Below, one piece after another: positions 26,104 to 35,596 of a stretch of DNA of 64,000 nt (positions within the stretch are counted from its first letter, which is position 1; every line of letters begins with the position of its first letter). The translations under genes and the position numbers were made by a program. The stretch comes from Xanthomonas cucurbitae (GTDB lineage Bacteria; Pseudomonadota; Gammaproteobacteria; Xanthomonadales; Xanthomonadaceae). The notes beneath the pieces are model-generated. The model was not told where the DNA came from, ran no database searches, and saw only the letters and a list, made by a program, of their open reading frames with translations. The stretch is from positions 21,640 to 85,639 of the forward strand of contig NZ_MDED01000021.1 of assembly GCF_002939885.1 (NCBI RefSeq). The letters run 5' to 3'.

Positions 26104-26549
26104 TTAAAGCCCCTCTCCCGACGGGAGAGGGGTTGGGGTGAGGGTACGGTGGAGCGATGAAAATCAAGCCGCCATTGCCTACCGTTGTGCTCACCCATGC
26201 ACGTGCGTTACGAAAAGAAATGACCGCTGCAGAGCGCACACTCTGGCGCTGTCTGCGAAGCAATCAGCTGCAAGGATTCAAGTTTAGACGTCAGCATCCG
26301 ATTCCGCCGTACATCGCAGATTTTTGTTGTATTGAAGCTATGTTGATTGTTGAACTAGACGGATCGCAGCATCAGGAATCCTTCGATCAGGCAAGAACGC
26401 GGTGGCTTCAATCGAAAGGCTGGATCGTGCTGCGCTTCTGGAACAACGATGTGTTGCTGTCGTTGGATGCGGTAGTCGAGGCGATCGGCAACATCATCGC
26501 CACGCCGCACCCTCACCCCAACCCCTCTCCCGATGGGAGAGGGGCTTAA
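26104..26549 (+). mobile_element. DUF559 cassette bounded by 41/42-bp inverted repeats
   Basis: The left end (26104-26145) begins TTAAAGCCCCTCTCCCG and ends GGGGTGAGGGT. The right end (26509-26549) is its inverted copy, beginning ACCCTCACCCCAACC and ending GGGGCTTAA, with only two or three differences. Each arm contains its own hairpin (CCCCTCTCCC/GGGAGAGGGG). Between them lies a single DUF559 gene that is more AT-rich than its neighbours. The unit sits in the space between hppD and hmgA. The outermost TTAA is shared by both ends, so a target duplication cannot be told apart from the repeat. The mobility call is inference. Confidence 0.5.
26157..26549 (+). CDS. DUF559 (Vsr/restriction-endonuclease-like fold) protein
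   Basis: This 130-residue protein matches the DUF559 family: AERTLWRCLRSNQLQGFKFRRQHPIPPYIADFCC, then LIVELDGSQHQ and D-x-x-R-x-x-x-L-x-x-K-G-W-x-V-L-R-F-W. The D...ExD core is the PD-(D/E)xK-like nuclease arrangement related to very-short-patch-repair endonucleases. The last 14 residues (ending PHPNPSPDGRGA) are encoded by the right inverted repeat itself, and the TAA stop lies in the repeat. Its DNA target and role are unknown. Codon use and AT content differ from hppD and hmgA on either side, in keeping with a recent arrival. Confidence 0.82.
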   Translation: MKIKPPLPTVVLTHARALRKEMTAAERTLWRCLRSNQLQGFKFRRQHPIPPYIADFCCIEAMLIVELDGSQHQESFDQARTRWLQSKGWIVLRFWNNDVLLSLDAVVEAIGNIIATPHPHPNPSPDGRGA

Positions 26550-26576
26550 TTCCAGCCCCCTCGGGGCCCATTTCGG

Positions 26577-27899
26577 ATGCATGCCATGCAAAACGATCAG
26601 CGCTACATGACCGGCTTCGGCAACGAGTTCGCCACCGAAGCGGTGGCCGGCAGCCTGCCGGTCGGGCAGAACTCGCCGCAGCGCGTGGCGCATGGCCTAT
26701 ACGCCGAGCAGTTGTCCGGCACCGCGTTCACCGCACCACGCGGCGAGAACCGGCGCAGCTGGCTGTACCGCATTCGTCCGGCGGCGGTGCACGGCCGTTT
26801 CTCGCTGATCGAACAGTCCCGGCTGCACAACGACTTCGGCAGCGGTCCGGTGCCGCCGGACCAGATGCGCTGGAGTCCACTGCCGTTGCCGGCTACGCCC
26901 ACCGATTTCGTCGATGGCCTGTACACCATGGCCGGCAATGGCAGCCCGGAGGCGATGACCGGCGTTGCCGTGCATCTGTATGCGGCCAATGCCTCCATGC
27001 ATGATCGGTTTTTCTATGACGCCGATGGCGAGCTGCTGCTGGTGCCGCAGCTCGGCCGGCTGCGGGTGTGCACCGAACTGGGCGTGCTCGACCTGGAGCC
27101 ACAGCAGATCGGCGTGATACCGCGCGGTGTGCGTTTCCGGGTGGAACTGCTCGATAGTGAAGCGCGCGGCTATGTCTGCGAAAACTTCGGTGGTTTGCTG
27201 CGGCTGCCGGACCTGGGGCCGATCGGTGCCAATGGCCTGGCCAATCCGCGCGATTTCCAGACCCCGCGTGCGGCGTTCGAGCAGCGCGACGGTGCGTTCG
27301 AGCTGGTTGCCAAGTTCCAGGGCCATCTGTGGCGTGCGCAGATCGATCACTCGCCGCTGGACGTGGTGGCCTGGCATGGAAATTACGCGCCGTCTCGCTA
27401 CGACCTGCGCCGCTTCAACACCATCGGCTCGATCAGTTTCGATCATCCCGATCCCAGCATCTTCACCGTGCTGACCTCGCCCAGCGACACGCACGGCACC
27501 GCCAACATGGACTTTGCGATCTTCCCGCCGCGCTGGCTGGTGGCACAGCACACCTTCCGCCCGCCGTGGTTCCATCGCAACGTGGCCAGCGAGTTCATGG
27601 GCCTGGTGCACGGCGTCTACGATGCCAAGGCCGAAGGCTTCGCGCCTGGCGGTGCCTCGCTGCACAACTGCATGAGCGGGCATGGCCCGGATGCGGCCAC
27701 CTTCGACAAGGCCTCGCAGGCGGATCTGTCGCGCCCGGACGTCATCGCCGAGACCATGGCCTTCATGTTCGAAACCCGCGCCGTGTTGCGGCCCACCCAG
27801 CAGGCCTTGCAGGCCGCGCATCGCCAGGGCGACTACCAGCGCTGCTGGGACGGCTTGCGTGCCGGGTTCAAGGCGCCCGGCTTGGGCGCGGCAGACTAG
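26577..27899 (+). CDS. hmgA: Homogentisate 1,2-dioxygenase
   Basis: This Fe(II) enzyme cleaves homogentisate to maleylacetoacetate, the step after hppD. The 440-residue protein carries [50 protein letters not shown], and the metal-binding C-terminal region [20 protein letters not shown] and [12 protein letters not shown], with the expected His and Glu ligands. A second ATG at 26586 would give 437 residues beginning MQND, and either start is possible. No strong ribosome-binding site precedes either. Loss of this enzyme gives brown pigment in many bacteria; here the gene looks intact. Confidence 0.96.
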   Translation: MHAMQNDQRYMTGFGNEFATEAVAGSLPVGQNSPQRVAHGLYAEQLSGTAFTAPRGENRRSWLYRIRPAAVHGRFSLIEQSRLHNDFGSGPVPPDQMRWSPLPLPATPTDFVDGLYTMAGNGSPEAMTGVAVHLYAANASMHDRFFYDADGELLLVPQLGRLRVCTELGVLDLEPQQIGVIPRGVRFRVELLDSEARGYVCENFGGLLRLPDLGPIGANGLANPRDFQTPRAAFEQRDGAFELVAKFQGHLWRAQIDHSPLDVVAWHGNYAPSRYDLRRFNTIGSISFDHPDPSIFTVLTSPSDTHGTANMDFAIFPPRWLVAQHTFRPPWFHRNVASEFMGLVHGVYDAKAEGFAPGGASLHNCMSGHGPDAATFDKASQADLSRPDVIAETMAFMFETRAVLRPTQQALQAAHRQGDYQRCWDGLRAGFKAPGLGAAD

Positions 27900-27925
27900 C
27901 CCGTCGGTGCGCAGTAGACGAGGAC

Positions 27926-28351
27926 TCAGCGCGGGTCGGACGACGGCCGTTCGTGCTGCCTGGCGGTCTCTGCGTTCTCGCCCACATCCCCCTGCGTGGC
28001 CGGCGTCGGCAAGCCCTCCTGCTCCATCTCGCCTTGGTTGGGCACCTCCGGCCGGTCTTCCATCATCAGCGACAGCGCGGCCTTGGCCATCAGGTGGGCG
28101 CTGATCGGCGCGGTGATGAACAGGAACACGGTAATCAGCAACTCGCGCGGCTGCGGGTCCGCGCCCAGGAACAGGTGGTAGCCCACCGAGGCCAGCAGCA
28201 CGCAGCCCACGCCCAGCGTGCTGGCCTTGGTCGGTGCATGCAGGCGCTTGAAGAAGTCGGACAGCTTCACCAGGCCCAATGCGCCGATCAGGATGAAGAA
28301 GGTCCCCACCAGCAGCAAGGCGCTGAGCAGGTATTCGGTCAGCGCGATCAT
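27926..28351 (-). CDS. phaG: Cation/H+ antiporter subunit G
   Basis: This is the last gene of the multisubunit antiporter operon, 141 residues. Three hydrophobic helices occupy residues 5-100 (LLVGTFFILIGALGLVKLSDFFKRLHAPTKASTLG is the MnhG/PhaG signature). A hydrophilic tail of about 40 residues rich in Glu, Gln and Pro follows, longer than in many homologues. The ATG at 28351 overlaps the end of subunit F by four bases. A small inner-membrane subunit needed for complex assembly in the family; the tail's role is unknown. Confidence 0.9.
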   Translation of the reverse strand: MIALTEYLLSALLLVGTFFILIGALGLVKLSDFFKRLHAPTKASTLGVGCVLLASVGYHLFLGADPQPRELLITVFLFITAPISAHLMAKAALSLMMEDRPEVPNQGEMEQEGLPTPATQGDVGENAETARQHERPSSDPR

Positions 28352-28632
28352 TCGACGATGTCCCGCCGTAGTACGTACTTGCTCAACACCACGGTGCTGC
28401 CGAAGCCCAGCATCGCGATCACCAGCGCGGCCTCGAAGTAGACCGGCGAATCCAGGTACATGCCCAGCAGCATCAGCTCGGCGATGGCGGTGATGGACAA
28501 TGTGTCCAGCGCCAGGATGCGGTCGGGCACGGTCGGTCCGCGCAACAGGCGCCACAACGCCATCAGCATGGCCAGGCCGACCGTGTGCATGCAGATGACG
28601 ATGGTCGATTCGATGAACGTGTGACCGGTCAT
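28348..28632 (-). CDS. phaF: Cation/H+ antiporter subunit F
   Basis: This 94-residue membrane protein has three predicted helices and the MrpF/PhaF block RLLRGPTVPDRILALDTLSI, followed by ITAIAELMLLGMYLDSPVYFEAALVIAMLGF. It overlaps both neighbours by four bases (subunit E upstream, subunit G downstream), so the operon is translationally coupled. It is a structural subunit of the inner-membrane antiporter. Confidence 0.92.
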   Translation of the reverse strand: MTGHTFIESTIVICMHTVGLAMLMALWRLLRGPTVPDRILALDTLSITAIAELMLLGMYLDSPVYFEAALVIAMLGFGSTVVLSKYVLRRDIVE

Positions 28633-29135
28633 GGAAAGATCTCCATCAGGGGCTTCTCGTAGCGGTGCTTGATCTCGGCGATCAGCGCATCTGGATTGTC
28701 CAGGTGCAGCACATGCACCAGCAGATACTTGCGGTCGTCCGACAGCGCCGCCGAGACCGTGCCGGGGGTGAGCGTAATCATGCTGGTCAGCGCCGCGATA
28801 CCATGGATGTTGGCGATGTCCAGCGGCACCCAGATGAAGCCCGGGTGGATGCGCGATTCCGGCCCCAGCACCTGCATGGCCACCTTGATGTTGGAACGCA
28901 CGATGTCGCCGGCGGCCACCAGCAGCATGCGCGGTACCGAGCGCAACGAACCGATGCGCGCGAATTCACGGTCCAGCCGCGCCGCGAAGATCGGTACCAC
29001 CACGCCCAGCAAGGCGCCCAACACCCATTGCTGCGGGCCGAAGCTGTCGCTGAGCAGCAACCAGAACACAAACACCGTCACGCTCAGCGGGATGGACGGG
29101 AAGATCCGACGGCGCCACGACACCGGTGCGTTCAT
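28629..29135 (-). CDS. phaE: Cation/H+ antiporter subunit E
   Basis: This 168-residue subunit has two or three N-terminal hydrophobic helices (PLSVTVFVFWLLLSDSF, WVLGALLGVVVPIFAARL) and a cytoplasmic C-terminal domain with the MnhE/PhaE pattern SMITLTPGTVSAALSDDRKYLLVHVLHLD. The GTVS and VH-x-L-D elements are characteristic. It overlaps subunits D and F by four bases each. In the family subunit E stabilises the complex rather than translocating ions. Confidence 0.92.
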   Translation of the reverse strand: MNAPVSWRRRIFPSIPLSVTVFVFWLLLSDSFGPQQWVLGALLGVVVPIFAARLDREFARIGSLRSVPRMLLVAAGDIVRSNIKVAMQVLGPESRIHPGFIWVPLDIANIHGIAALTSMITLTPGTVSAALSDDRKYLLVHVLHLDNPDALIAEIKHRYEKPLMEIFP

Positions 29136-30676
29136 GGCGCCCTCCGCAATGGTGCGCTGGCCTGCACCTGGTCCACATAGGCGCCCGGGTCGCGCAATTG
29201 CGCGCCGGCGGCATCGGTGTAGCGCATCAACGGCCCGGCCGCCACGGTCATCGCCAGCAGCGCGGCCAGCAACACCAGCGTGGCGGCGGTTTCCACCGGC
29301 CGCATGCGGCCGCGACGCGGCGGTTGCAGTTCGGGTGCATCCTCGGCCGCCGCCGGCACCCGCCAGAACAGGCGCACGCCGGCACGGGTCAGCCCGATCA
29401 CCACCAGCAGGCTACCGCCCAGGATGGCACCCCAGACCGGGCCGACCAGGCCCGCGGGCACATGCTGCAACAACGCGGCCTTGGCCAGGAATCCGGACAG
29501 CGGCGGCAGCCCGGCCACCGCGATCGCGGCGATCAGGAACATGCTGCCCGGAATCGCACGTCCGGGTAGCGGCGCCACCACTTCCTTGCGATCGCTGGCG
29601 CTGCCACGCCGTCGCCGGATCAGGTCCGACACCATGAACAAGGCGGCTGCCACGAAGCTGCTATGCGGCAGGTAATACAGGCCCGCGCCGAGTGCGCGCG
29701 CATCGTCCAGCGAGAACGCGATGAACAACGTTGCCGCCGAGAACACCACCAGATACGACACCATCACCCGCAGGCGGGATGCCGCCATCACCCCGAAGGC
29801 GGCCATCAGCAAGGTCGCAATGCCCAGCCACAGCAGTGCATGCCGGCCGAAACCCTGCAACGCACCGGCGCCGGCGCCGAACCACAGGCTGCACACGCGC
29901 AGCGTCGCGTACAGCCCCACCTTGGTCATGATGGCGAACAGGGCGGCCACGGCCGCCGGCGCGCGCGCATAGGTTTCCGGCAGCCACAGATACAACGGCA
30001 GCAACGCTGCCTTGCTGCAGAACACCACCAGCAACACTCCCAGCGTGGCCTTGGCCAGCGGCAGGTCCTGTGCCGGCAGCGCGGCGATGCGCTGCGCCAG
30101 CTGCGCCATGTTGAGCGTGCCGAACACCCCGAACAGCAGCCCCAGCGCGATCAGGAACAGCGTCGAGGCGCACACGTTGAATACCACGTAATGCAGCCCC
30201 ACACGCATCTGCAGGCCGCGTCCGCCACTGAGCAGCAGGCCATAGGAGGCGATCAGCATCACTTCGAAGAACACGAACAGGTTGAAGATATCGCCGGTCA
30301 GGAAGGCGCCGTTCAAGCCCATCAGCTGGAACTGGAACAGCGCGTGGAAGTGCGGCGCGCGCCGGTCCCAGCCGGCACAGGCATGCAGCAGGCAGGCCGC
30401 GCCCAGGATCAAGGTGGTCAACAGCATCCATGCCGACAGGCGGTCGCCCATCAGCACGATGCCCAGCCGCGCGGGCCAGTTGCCCAGCAGATAGACCAGG
30501 ATCTGCCCGTCGGCGGCGCGTGCGAACAACGCGATCACCGCGATCGCCAGCAAGGCCACGCTGGTCCATGCCACGCTGCGCTGCACACGCGGCCCATAGC
30601 GGCGGTGCTCCACGAACAGCGAGGCGCACGCGCCAAGCATCGGGATCAGGATCGGCAGGATCAGCAGATGGTTCAT
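29132..30676 (-). CDS. phaD: Cation/H+ antiporter subunit D
   Basis: This 514-residue polytopic protein of the complex I NuoM/NuoN-like family has about 14 helices. Conserved features include the Glu-bearing NLFVFFEVMLIASYGLLL, the Lys-bearing GVLLVVFCSKAALLPLYLWLPETYARAP, and MTKVGLYATLRV. These charged residues form the proton path in related subunits. It is thought to translocate H+ or the exchanged cation together with subunit A. Four-base overlaps link it to subunits C and E. Confidence 0.94.
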   Translation of the reverse strand: MNHLLILPILIPMLGACASLFVEHRRYGPRVQRSVAWTSVALLAIAVIALFARAADGQILVYLLGNWPARLGIVLMGDRLSAWMLLTTLILGAACLLHACAGWDRRAPHFHALFQFQLMGLNGAFLTGDIFNLFVFFEVMLIASYGLLLSGGRGLQMRVGLHYVVFNVCASTLFLIALGLLFGVFGTLNMAQLAQRIAALPAQDLPLAKATLGVLLVVFCSKAALLPLYLWLPETYARAPAAVAALFAIMTKVGLYATLRVCSLWFGAGAGALQGFGRHALLWLGIATLLMAAFGVMAASRLRVMVSYLVVFSAATLFIAFSLDDARALGAGLYYLPHSSFVAAALFMVSDLIRRRRGSASDRKEVVAPLPGRAIPGSMFLIAAIAVAGLPPLSGFLAKAALLQHVPAGLVGPVWGAILGGSLLVVIGLTRAGVRLFWRVPAAAEDAPELQPPRRGRMRPVETAATLVLLAALLAMTVAAGPLMRYTDAAGAQLRDPGAYVDQVQASAPLRRAP

Positions 30677-31050
30677 CGGCGTGCCTGCCGGGTATCGATG
30701 CCGGTGGCGGCATCTTCATGTGCATCGACATGATCGCTGCCATTGTCGCTGCGGCTGCGGATCGCCAGCACCAGGCTCACCGCCGTCATCGCAAACGCAA
30801 TCACGATCGCCGTCAGCACCAGCGCCTGCGGCAGCGGGTCGGTGTAGTGCTGCAGATCCGCCGGGACACCTTCGCGCAGTACCGGTGGCTGGCCGCTGCG
30901 CAAGCGCCCGCCGGCAAAGATCAGCAGGTTGGTCGCATACGACAGGAAGGTCATCCCCAGGATCACATCGAAGCTGCGTGCACGCAGCAGCAGGTAGATC
31001 GCCAATGCGGTCAGGACGCCGATCGCGCTTGCCACTGCCAGTTCCATCAA
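30673..31050 (-). CDS. phaC: Cation/H+ antiporter subunit C
   Basis: This 125-residue NuoK-like membrane protein has three helices. The family pattern is visible in GVLTALAIYLLLRARSFDVILGMTFLSYATNLLIFAGG and in DPLPQALVLTAIVIAFAMTAVSLVLAIR. The C-terminal 20 residues are hydrophilic. It overlaps the A/B subunit gene upstream and subunit D downstream by four bases. The name phaC follows the antiporter nomenclature and is unrelated to polyhydroxyalkanoate synthase. Confidence 0.92.
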   Translation of the reverse strand: MMELAVASAIGVLTALAIYLLLRARSFDVILGMTFLSYATNLLIFAGGRLRSGQPPVLREGVPADLQHYTDPLPQALVLTAIVIAFAMTAVSLVLAIRSRSDNGSDHVDAHEDAATGIDTRQARR

Positions 31051-33875
31051 TGCTGCTCCGCGGTGCGTGTCGACCGTTGGGTGGGGTCGATCTCGCCACG
31101 CTGCGAGGTGCGCGTGCGAGACGGTTTGATCGTGCCCATCATCGACAGCATCAACATCGCCGCGCCGAACACCACCAGATACACGCCGATATCAAAGCCC
31201 AGCGCGCTGGCAAGCTCCAGCTCACCCAGCAGCGGCAATGAAAGGGTGAGGTGCCCGCTGCTCAGGAACGGCAGGCCGAACGCCAGCGCGCCCGCACCGC
31301 TCAGCAGGGCGCACAGCAGTCCGATACCGATCAGCCGGATGTAGTCGAAGCCGAAGCGCGACTCCACCGAGGCGGTCCCCTGGATCACGTACTGCATCAG
31401 CAACGGCACCGCCAGCACCAGGCCGGCAATGAAACCGCCGCCCGGCGCATTGTGACCGCGCAGGAACAGGAACAACGACACCGTCAGCGTCAGCGGGAAC
31501 ATGATCTGCGCCAGGTCGGCCGGTACCGGCAGCTTGATCGGTGGCCCCGGCATGCTGCGCTCCGGTGCCATGCGCGCGCGCCGCAGCAGCGCATGCACCA
31601 CCAGCCCGGCAATGGCGAACACGGTGATCTCGCCGAAGGTATCGAACCCGCGGAAATCCACCAGGATCACGTTGACCACGTTCCGCCCGTAAGCCTCGGG
31701 CAACGCACGCTGCAGCAGCTCGCCGGCCACGGTGGGGCTGGGCTGGGTCATCAGCGTATAGGACAGCGCGGCCAGGCCGGCGCCACCGATCACCGCAAGG
31801 CCGACATCGCGCAGCTGACGCAGCCGCGCGCGTTCCGGTGGCGAACGCTCGGGCAGGTAATTCATCGCCAGCAGCATCAGCACCAGGGTCATCATCTCCA
31901 CCAGCAGCTGGGTCAAGGCCAGGTCCGGCGCAGACAGCAAGACGAAGGTCAGACTGACCGCCAGCCCGGTGCCGCCCAGCACCAGCACCGCCAGCAGGCG
32001 CTGCCGGTACAGGAACAGGCTGCCCAGCGCACACGCCATCATCAGCAGCCACACCATCCAGCCCAGCAGCGGCATCGGCGCCGGAGCGGGCCAGACCGGC
32101 AGGGCACCCCCCTGCAGGAACGGCACGGATGCCACCACCACCGCGCTCAGGACCAGCAGCATCAGCATGCGTTGCAGCGAACCGTTGGTCACCGCGTCGG
32201 TCATGCGTGTGGTGGCGGCGAACAGGGCGCGCAGATTCCACTGGAACACGGCCTTGCCGGGCGAACGGTTCTGCACCGCGTACAGATCCAGCGTGCGGCG
32301 CAATGCGATGTACAGCAACGTGCCGCCGACGATACCCGCGACACTCATCGCCAGCGGCCAGTTGACGCCATGCCACAGCGCCAGGCTGTAGTCGGGCAGG
32401 CGCTCGCCGAGGATGGCGCTGGCACCGGCGCGCAGCACCGGCGCCACCGTCCATGCCGGCACGATGCCCACCGCCACGCAGATGACCACCAACACCTCCA
32501 CCGGAATCTTCATCCAGCGCGGCGGCTCGTGCGGGGTGGTGTCCAGATCGCGCGGGCCGTGGCCGAAGAAGGTGTCGTACACGAACCGCAGGCTGTAGGC
32601 CACACCCAGCAGGCCAGCCAGCAGCGCCGCGATGCTGGCCAGCACGCGCATCGATTGCGGCGCGTCGGTTTCCAGCGCCACGGCAAAGAACATTTCCTTG
32701 GACAGGAATCCATTGAGCAACGGAATGCCGGCCATCGCCAGCGAGGCGGTGATGGCCAGCGCGCTGGTGAACGGCATCAGGCGGCGCAGGTTGCCCAGCT
32801 TGCGCATGTCGCGCGTGCCGGTCTCGTGGTCGATGATGCCCGCCGCCATGAACAACGAGGCCTTGAACACCGCGTGGTTGAGGATGTGGAACACACCGGC
32901 CACCACGGCCATCGGGGTGGACAGCCCGAACAGCATGGTGATGAGGCCCAGATGCGAGATGGTCGAATACGCCAGCACGCCCTTGAGATCGTGCTGGAAG
33001 ATCGCATACCACGCGCCCACCAGCAGCGTGATCGCACCGACGCTGGTGACGGTGTAGAAGAACAGGTCGGTGCCGGCCAGCGCCGGATGCAGACGCGCCA
33101 GCAGGAACACACCGGCTTTCACCATCGTGGCCGAGTGCAGGTAGGCCGACACCGGCGTGGGTGCGGCCATCGCCTGCGGCAACCAGAAGTGGAATGGAAA
33201 CTGCGCGCTCTTGGTGAAGATGCCCAGCAGCACCAGGCCCAGCGCAGATGGATACAGTGGACTGGCGCGGATCACATCACCGGCGGCCAGCACCGCATCC
33301 AGCTGGAAGCTGCCAACGATGCGGCCGATCATCAACACGCCGCCGAGCAACGCAAGGCCGCCACCGGCCGTCAGCACGAAGGCCATGCGCGCGCCATCGC
33401 GCGCATCCCGGCGATGCGACCAGAAGCCGATCAGCAGGAACGAGCTGATGCTGGTGAGTTCCCAGAACACCATCAGCAGCAATAGATTGCCCGACAGCAC
33501 CATGCCGAGCATCGCGCCCATGAACAGCAGCAGGTAGGCGAAAAAGCGCGATGCGCTGTCGCGCGCGCTCAGGTAGTAATGCGCGTACATCACCACCAGC
33601 GCGCCAATGCCCAGCACCAGCAGCGCGAACATCCACGCCAGTCCATCCATCCGCAGCGAGAACAACAAGCCGATCTGCGGCAACCATGCATGTTCGCTGG
33701 CAATCACCTCCCCGCGCAGCACCGCCGGCGTCAACGCGGCGAGCACCAGCAACCCGGCCAACGGCGCGGCCGCAGCCAACCACGCAGTGATCGAACGGGG
33801 CGCGCGCCAGGACAGCGCAGCGGCCGCTGCCATCAGCAACGGCAGCGCAAGCAGGATTTCCAGTGAAAAAGGCAT
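31047..33875 (-). CDS. phaAB: Fused cation/H+ antiporter subunit A/B
   Basis: This is the first gene of the six-gene operon, 942 residues. Residues 1 to about 770 form the NuoL-like subunit A (helices with VFWELTSISSFLLIGFW, FPFHFWLPQAMAAPTPVSAYLHSATMVKAGVFLLARLHP, and the Lys/His proton-channel residues). The C-terminal part (about 770-930) is a fused MnhB-like domain with FPLTLTVSLFLFLRGHNAPGGGFIAGL. Fusion of A and B marks the group-2 (Pha/Sha) type, which usually exchanges K+ or Na+ for H+ and supports pH and salt tolerance. Cation specificity cannot be read from sequence. Confidence 0.93.
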   Translation of the reverse strand: MPFSLEILLALPLLMAAAAALSWRAPRSITAWLAAAAPLAGLLVLAALTPAVLRGEVIASEHAWLPQIGLLFSLRMDGLAWMFALLVLGIGALVVMYAHYYLSARDSASRFFAYLLLFMGAMLGMVLSGNLLLLMVFWELTSISSFLLIGFWSHRRDARDGARMAFVLTAGGGLALLGGVLMIGRIVGSFQLDAVLAAGDVIRASPLYPSALGLVLLGIFTKSAQFPFHFWLPQAMAAPTPVSAYLHSATMVKAGVFLLARLHPALAGTDLFFYTVTSVGAITLLVGAWYAIFQHDLKGVLAYSTISHLGLITMLFGLSTPMAVVAGVFHILNHAVFKASLFMAAGIIDHETGTRDMRKLGNLRRLMPFTSALAITASLAMAGIPLLNGFLSKEMFFAVALETDAPQSMRVLASIAALLAGLLGVAYSLRFVYDTFFGHGPRDLDTTPHEPPRWMKIPVEVLVVICVAVGIVPAWTVAPVLRAGASAILGERLPDYSLALWHGVNWPLAMSVAGIVGGTLLYIALRRTLDLYAVQNRSPGKAVFQWNLRALFAATTRMTDAVTNGSLQRMLMLLVLSAVVVASVPFLQGGALPVWPAPAPMPLLGWMVWLLMMACALGSLFLYRQRLLAVLVLGGTGLAVSLTFVLLSAPDLALTQLLVEMMTLVLMLLAMNYLPERSPPERARLRQLRDVGLAVIGGAGLAALSYTLMTQPSPTVAGELLQRALPEAYGRNVVNVILVDFRGFDTFGEITVFAIAGLVVHALLRRARMAPERSMPGPPIKLPVPADLAQIMFPLTLTVSLFLFLRGHNAPGGGFIAGLVLAVPLLMQYVIQGTASVESRFGFDYIRLIGIGLLCALLSGAGALAFGLPFLSSGHLTLSLPLLGELELASALGFDIGVYLVVFGAAMLMLSMMGTIKPSRTRTSQRGEIDPTQRSTRTAEQH

Positions 33876-34044
33876 GCAGGGAACACGAGATTCGCGAGCA
33901 GGCCAGAGAGCTTAACAAACCGTTGACTGACGTCCATGTCAAAGCCGACCCTGCGCAGGCGATACCGGCGTGGCCGAACGGCGACGCATCGGCGTGGGGT
34001 ACTCGGTATGCTGCGGTCATCTTGCGACCGGTGTCTTGCATCCT

Positions 34045-34947
34045 GTGACCGCTGCCAATCCTGCTCCAACCGCTGCTGCATCTGCGCCCCGCGCCCTGGT
34101 TTTTGGCGGGAGCGGACAGATCGGCGAGCGCCTGCTGACCCGGTTGCTCTCTGGCGGCTGGCAGGTGACGGCATGGTCGCGCCAGCCGCGCGCGGCGCGT
34201 GCGGGCCTGATCTGGCGGCAGGGCGATCTGGCGATGCCGCCAGCGGCGGGCGAGACCTATGAGGCGATCTTCAGTTGCGGGCCGCTGGATCATTTCGCGC
34301 GCTGGTATGCGCAAAACCCGGTCGCCGCCGCGCGTATCGTCGCCTTCGGCTCCACCAGCGTCCAGGTCAAGGAACATTCCAGCGATGCGGCCGAACGCGA
34401 CGTGGCGCAGCGCCTGGCCATCGCCGAACAGGCGCTGTTTTCTGCGGCGCAGGCGCGCGGCGCCACGGCGACCGTCCTGCGTCCTACCCTGGTCTATGGT
34501 GCCGGACGCGACAAGACGCTGACCCAGATTGCCGGCCTTGCCCGACGCACCGGCGCCTTCGTGCTGCCTGCCGACGCCACCGGCCTGCGCCAACCGGTGC
34601 ATGTGGACGACCTGGCCAATGCCGCACTGGCGGTGCTTGCGCAGCCGGCCACCCAGCAACGCAGTTATGCCCTCGGCGGTGGCGAGGTGCTGGCCTATCT
34701 GCAGATGGTGGAGCGGGTGCTCGCCGCGCTGCCACGGCCCGCACGTCTGTACCGGGTGCCGCCCAGCCTGTTCGGCCTCGCCCTCGGCGCGGCCCAGCGG
34801 CTGGGACGCCTGCGCGGGATGAATGCGGCCGCGTTGCGACGCCTGCGGCAGGACCTGGTGTTCGATCTGGAACCGGCACGCCGGGATTTCGGCTACGCCC
34901 CGCGCGCGTTCCGGCCGCTGCCGGAAGAACTTGGCATCGGCGAATAA
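34045..34947 (+). CDS. NAD(P)-binding epimerase-like protein
   Basis: This protein of about 300 residues begins a Rossmann fold at RALVFGGSGQIGERLLTRLL (GGSGQIG loop). It continues with VAFGSTSVQVKE, VLRPTLVYGAGRDKTLTQI and QPVHVDDLANAALAVL, the pattern of extended SDR epimerases acting on nucleotide sugars or related metabolites. The classical YxxxK is not obvious, so it may be a non-catalytic or atypical member. The GTG at 34045 is the best start but lacks a good ribosome-binding site; an upstream in-frame GTG at 33970 is possible. It is divergent from the antiporter operon. Confidence 0.75.
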   Translation: MTAANPAPTAAASAPRALVFGGSGQIGERLLTRLLSGGWQVTAWSRQPRAARAGLIWRQGDLAMPPAAGETYEAIFSCGPLDHFARWYAQNPVAAARIVAFGSTSVQVKEHSSDAAERDVAQRLAIAEQALFSAAQARGATATVLRPTLVYGAGRDKTLTQIAGLARRTGAFVLPADATGLRQPVHVDDLANAALAVLAQPATQQRSYALGGGEVLAYLQMVERVLAALPRPARLYRVPPSLFGLALGAAQRLGRLRGMNAAALRRLRQDLVFDLEPARRDFGYAPRAFRPLPEELGIGE

Positions 34948-35052
34948 GGCCGCTGCGGCGATCGTGCGCACTGGGCTACGGCAAAGCGTGGAGCGTTTGT
35001 GGCCCTGCACCGCTGCGGCTGCCTGCGCAGGATGGCGGTGTCCCAGCCAGCC

Positions 35053-35538
35053 TCAATAACGCCAGCCCAGCTGGCGATAGAGCTTGGCCAGTACCCAGAT
35101 CGGCCCGATCAGCAGATAGGTCAGGTCGGTCAGGAAGCTCGGCTTGCGCCCTTCGATCGTGTGCCCGACGAACTGCGCAATCCACGCCACCACGAAGACC
35201 GCCAGGCCGGTGGCGAACAGGCCACCCAGCCCGATCCTGGCCTCGATCAAGCGGCACAGGCAGCCGAAGAAGAAGAAGATCCCCAGCATGCCCAGGCCCA
35301 ACGGGCGCGACAGCCGGTTGTAGTACGACCATGCCGCAAACATCGTCAGCGCCGCCCACACCCCGCTGCTGAACCAGGTGCCGCCGACCGGGATGCACCA
35401 GAGCAGGGCCACCACCGACCACAGGATGGCCGGCACGGCCACTACATGGATGTGCTGATTGGTGGCGTTGCGATGGTCATCAGAATAGCTGGCGAAATAG
35501 CGGTCGATCGCGCGTGCGGTGGTGGTGCGTTCGGTCAT
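35053..35538 (-). CDS. Mpo1-like (DUF962) membrane protein
   Basis: This 161-residue integral membrane protein has about four helices and the DUF962 signature: D-x-Y-F-x-x-Y-x-x-x-H-x-x-x-x-N (RYFASYSDDHRNATNQHIHVVAVPAILWS) near the N-terminus and AWIAQFVGHTIEGRKPSFLTDLTYLLIGPIWVLAKL at the end. Yeast Mpo1 of this family is an Fe-dependent dioxygenase in the alpha-oxidation of 2-hydroxy fatty acids, and the His residues here fit. The ATG at 35538 has a GGGAGG ribosome-binding site and is preferred to an upstream start. Confidence 0.85.
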   Translation of the reverse strand: MTERTTTARAIDRYFASYSDDHRNATNQHIHVVAVPAILWSVVALLWCIPVGGTWFSSGVWAALTMFAAWSYYNRLSRPLGLGMLGIFFFFGCLCRLIEARIGLGGLFATGLAVFVVAWIAQFVGHTIEGRKPSFLTDLTYLLIGPIWVLAKLYRQLGWRY

Positions 35539-35596
35539 GTTCCCTCCCAGGAATGACCCAAGCATACGCGTGCGAACGGCCGAGGTGGCACTGTGC

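Noticed and set aside
31251..33485. Long plus-strand frame antisense to the antiporter A/B gene
   Set aside because: The translation is Gln/His/Arg rich, as produced opposite a hydrophobic coding strand; the minus-strand gene is clearly real.
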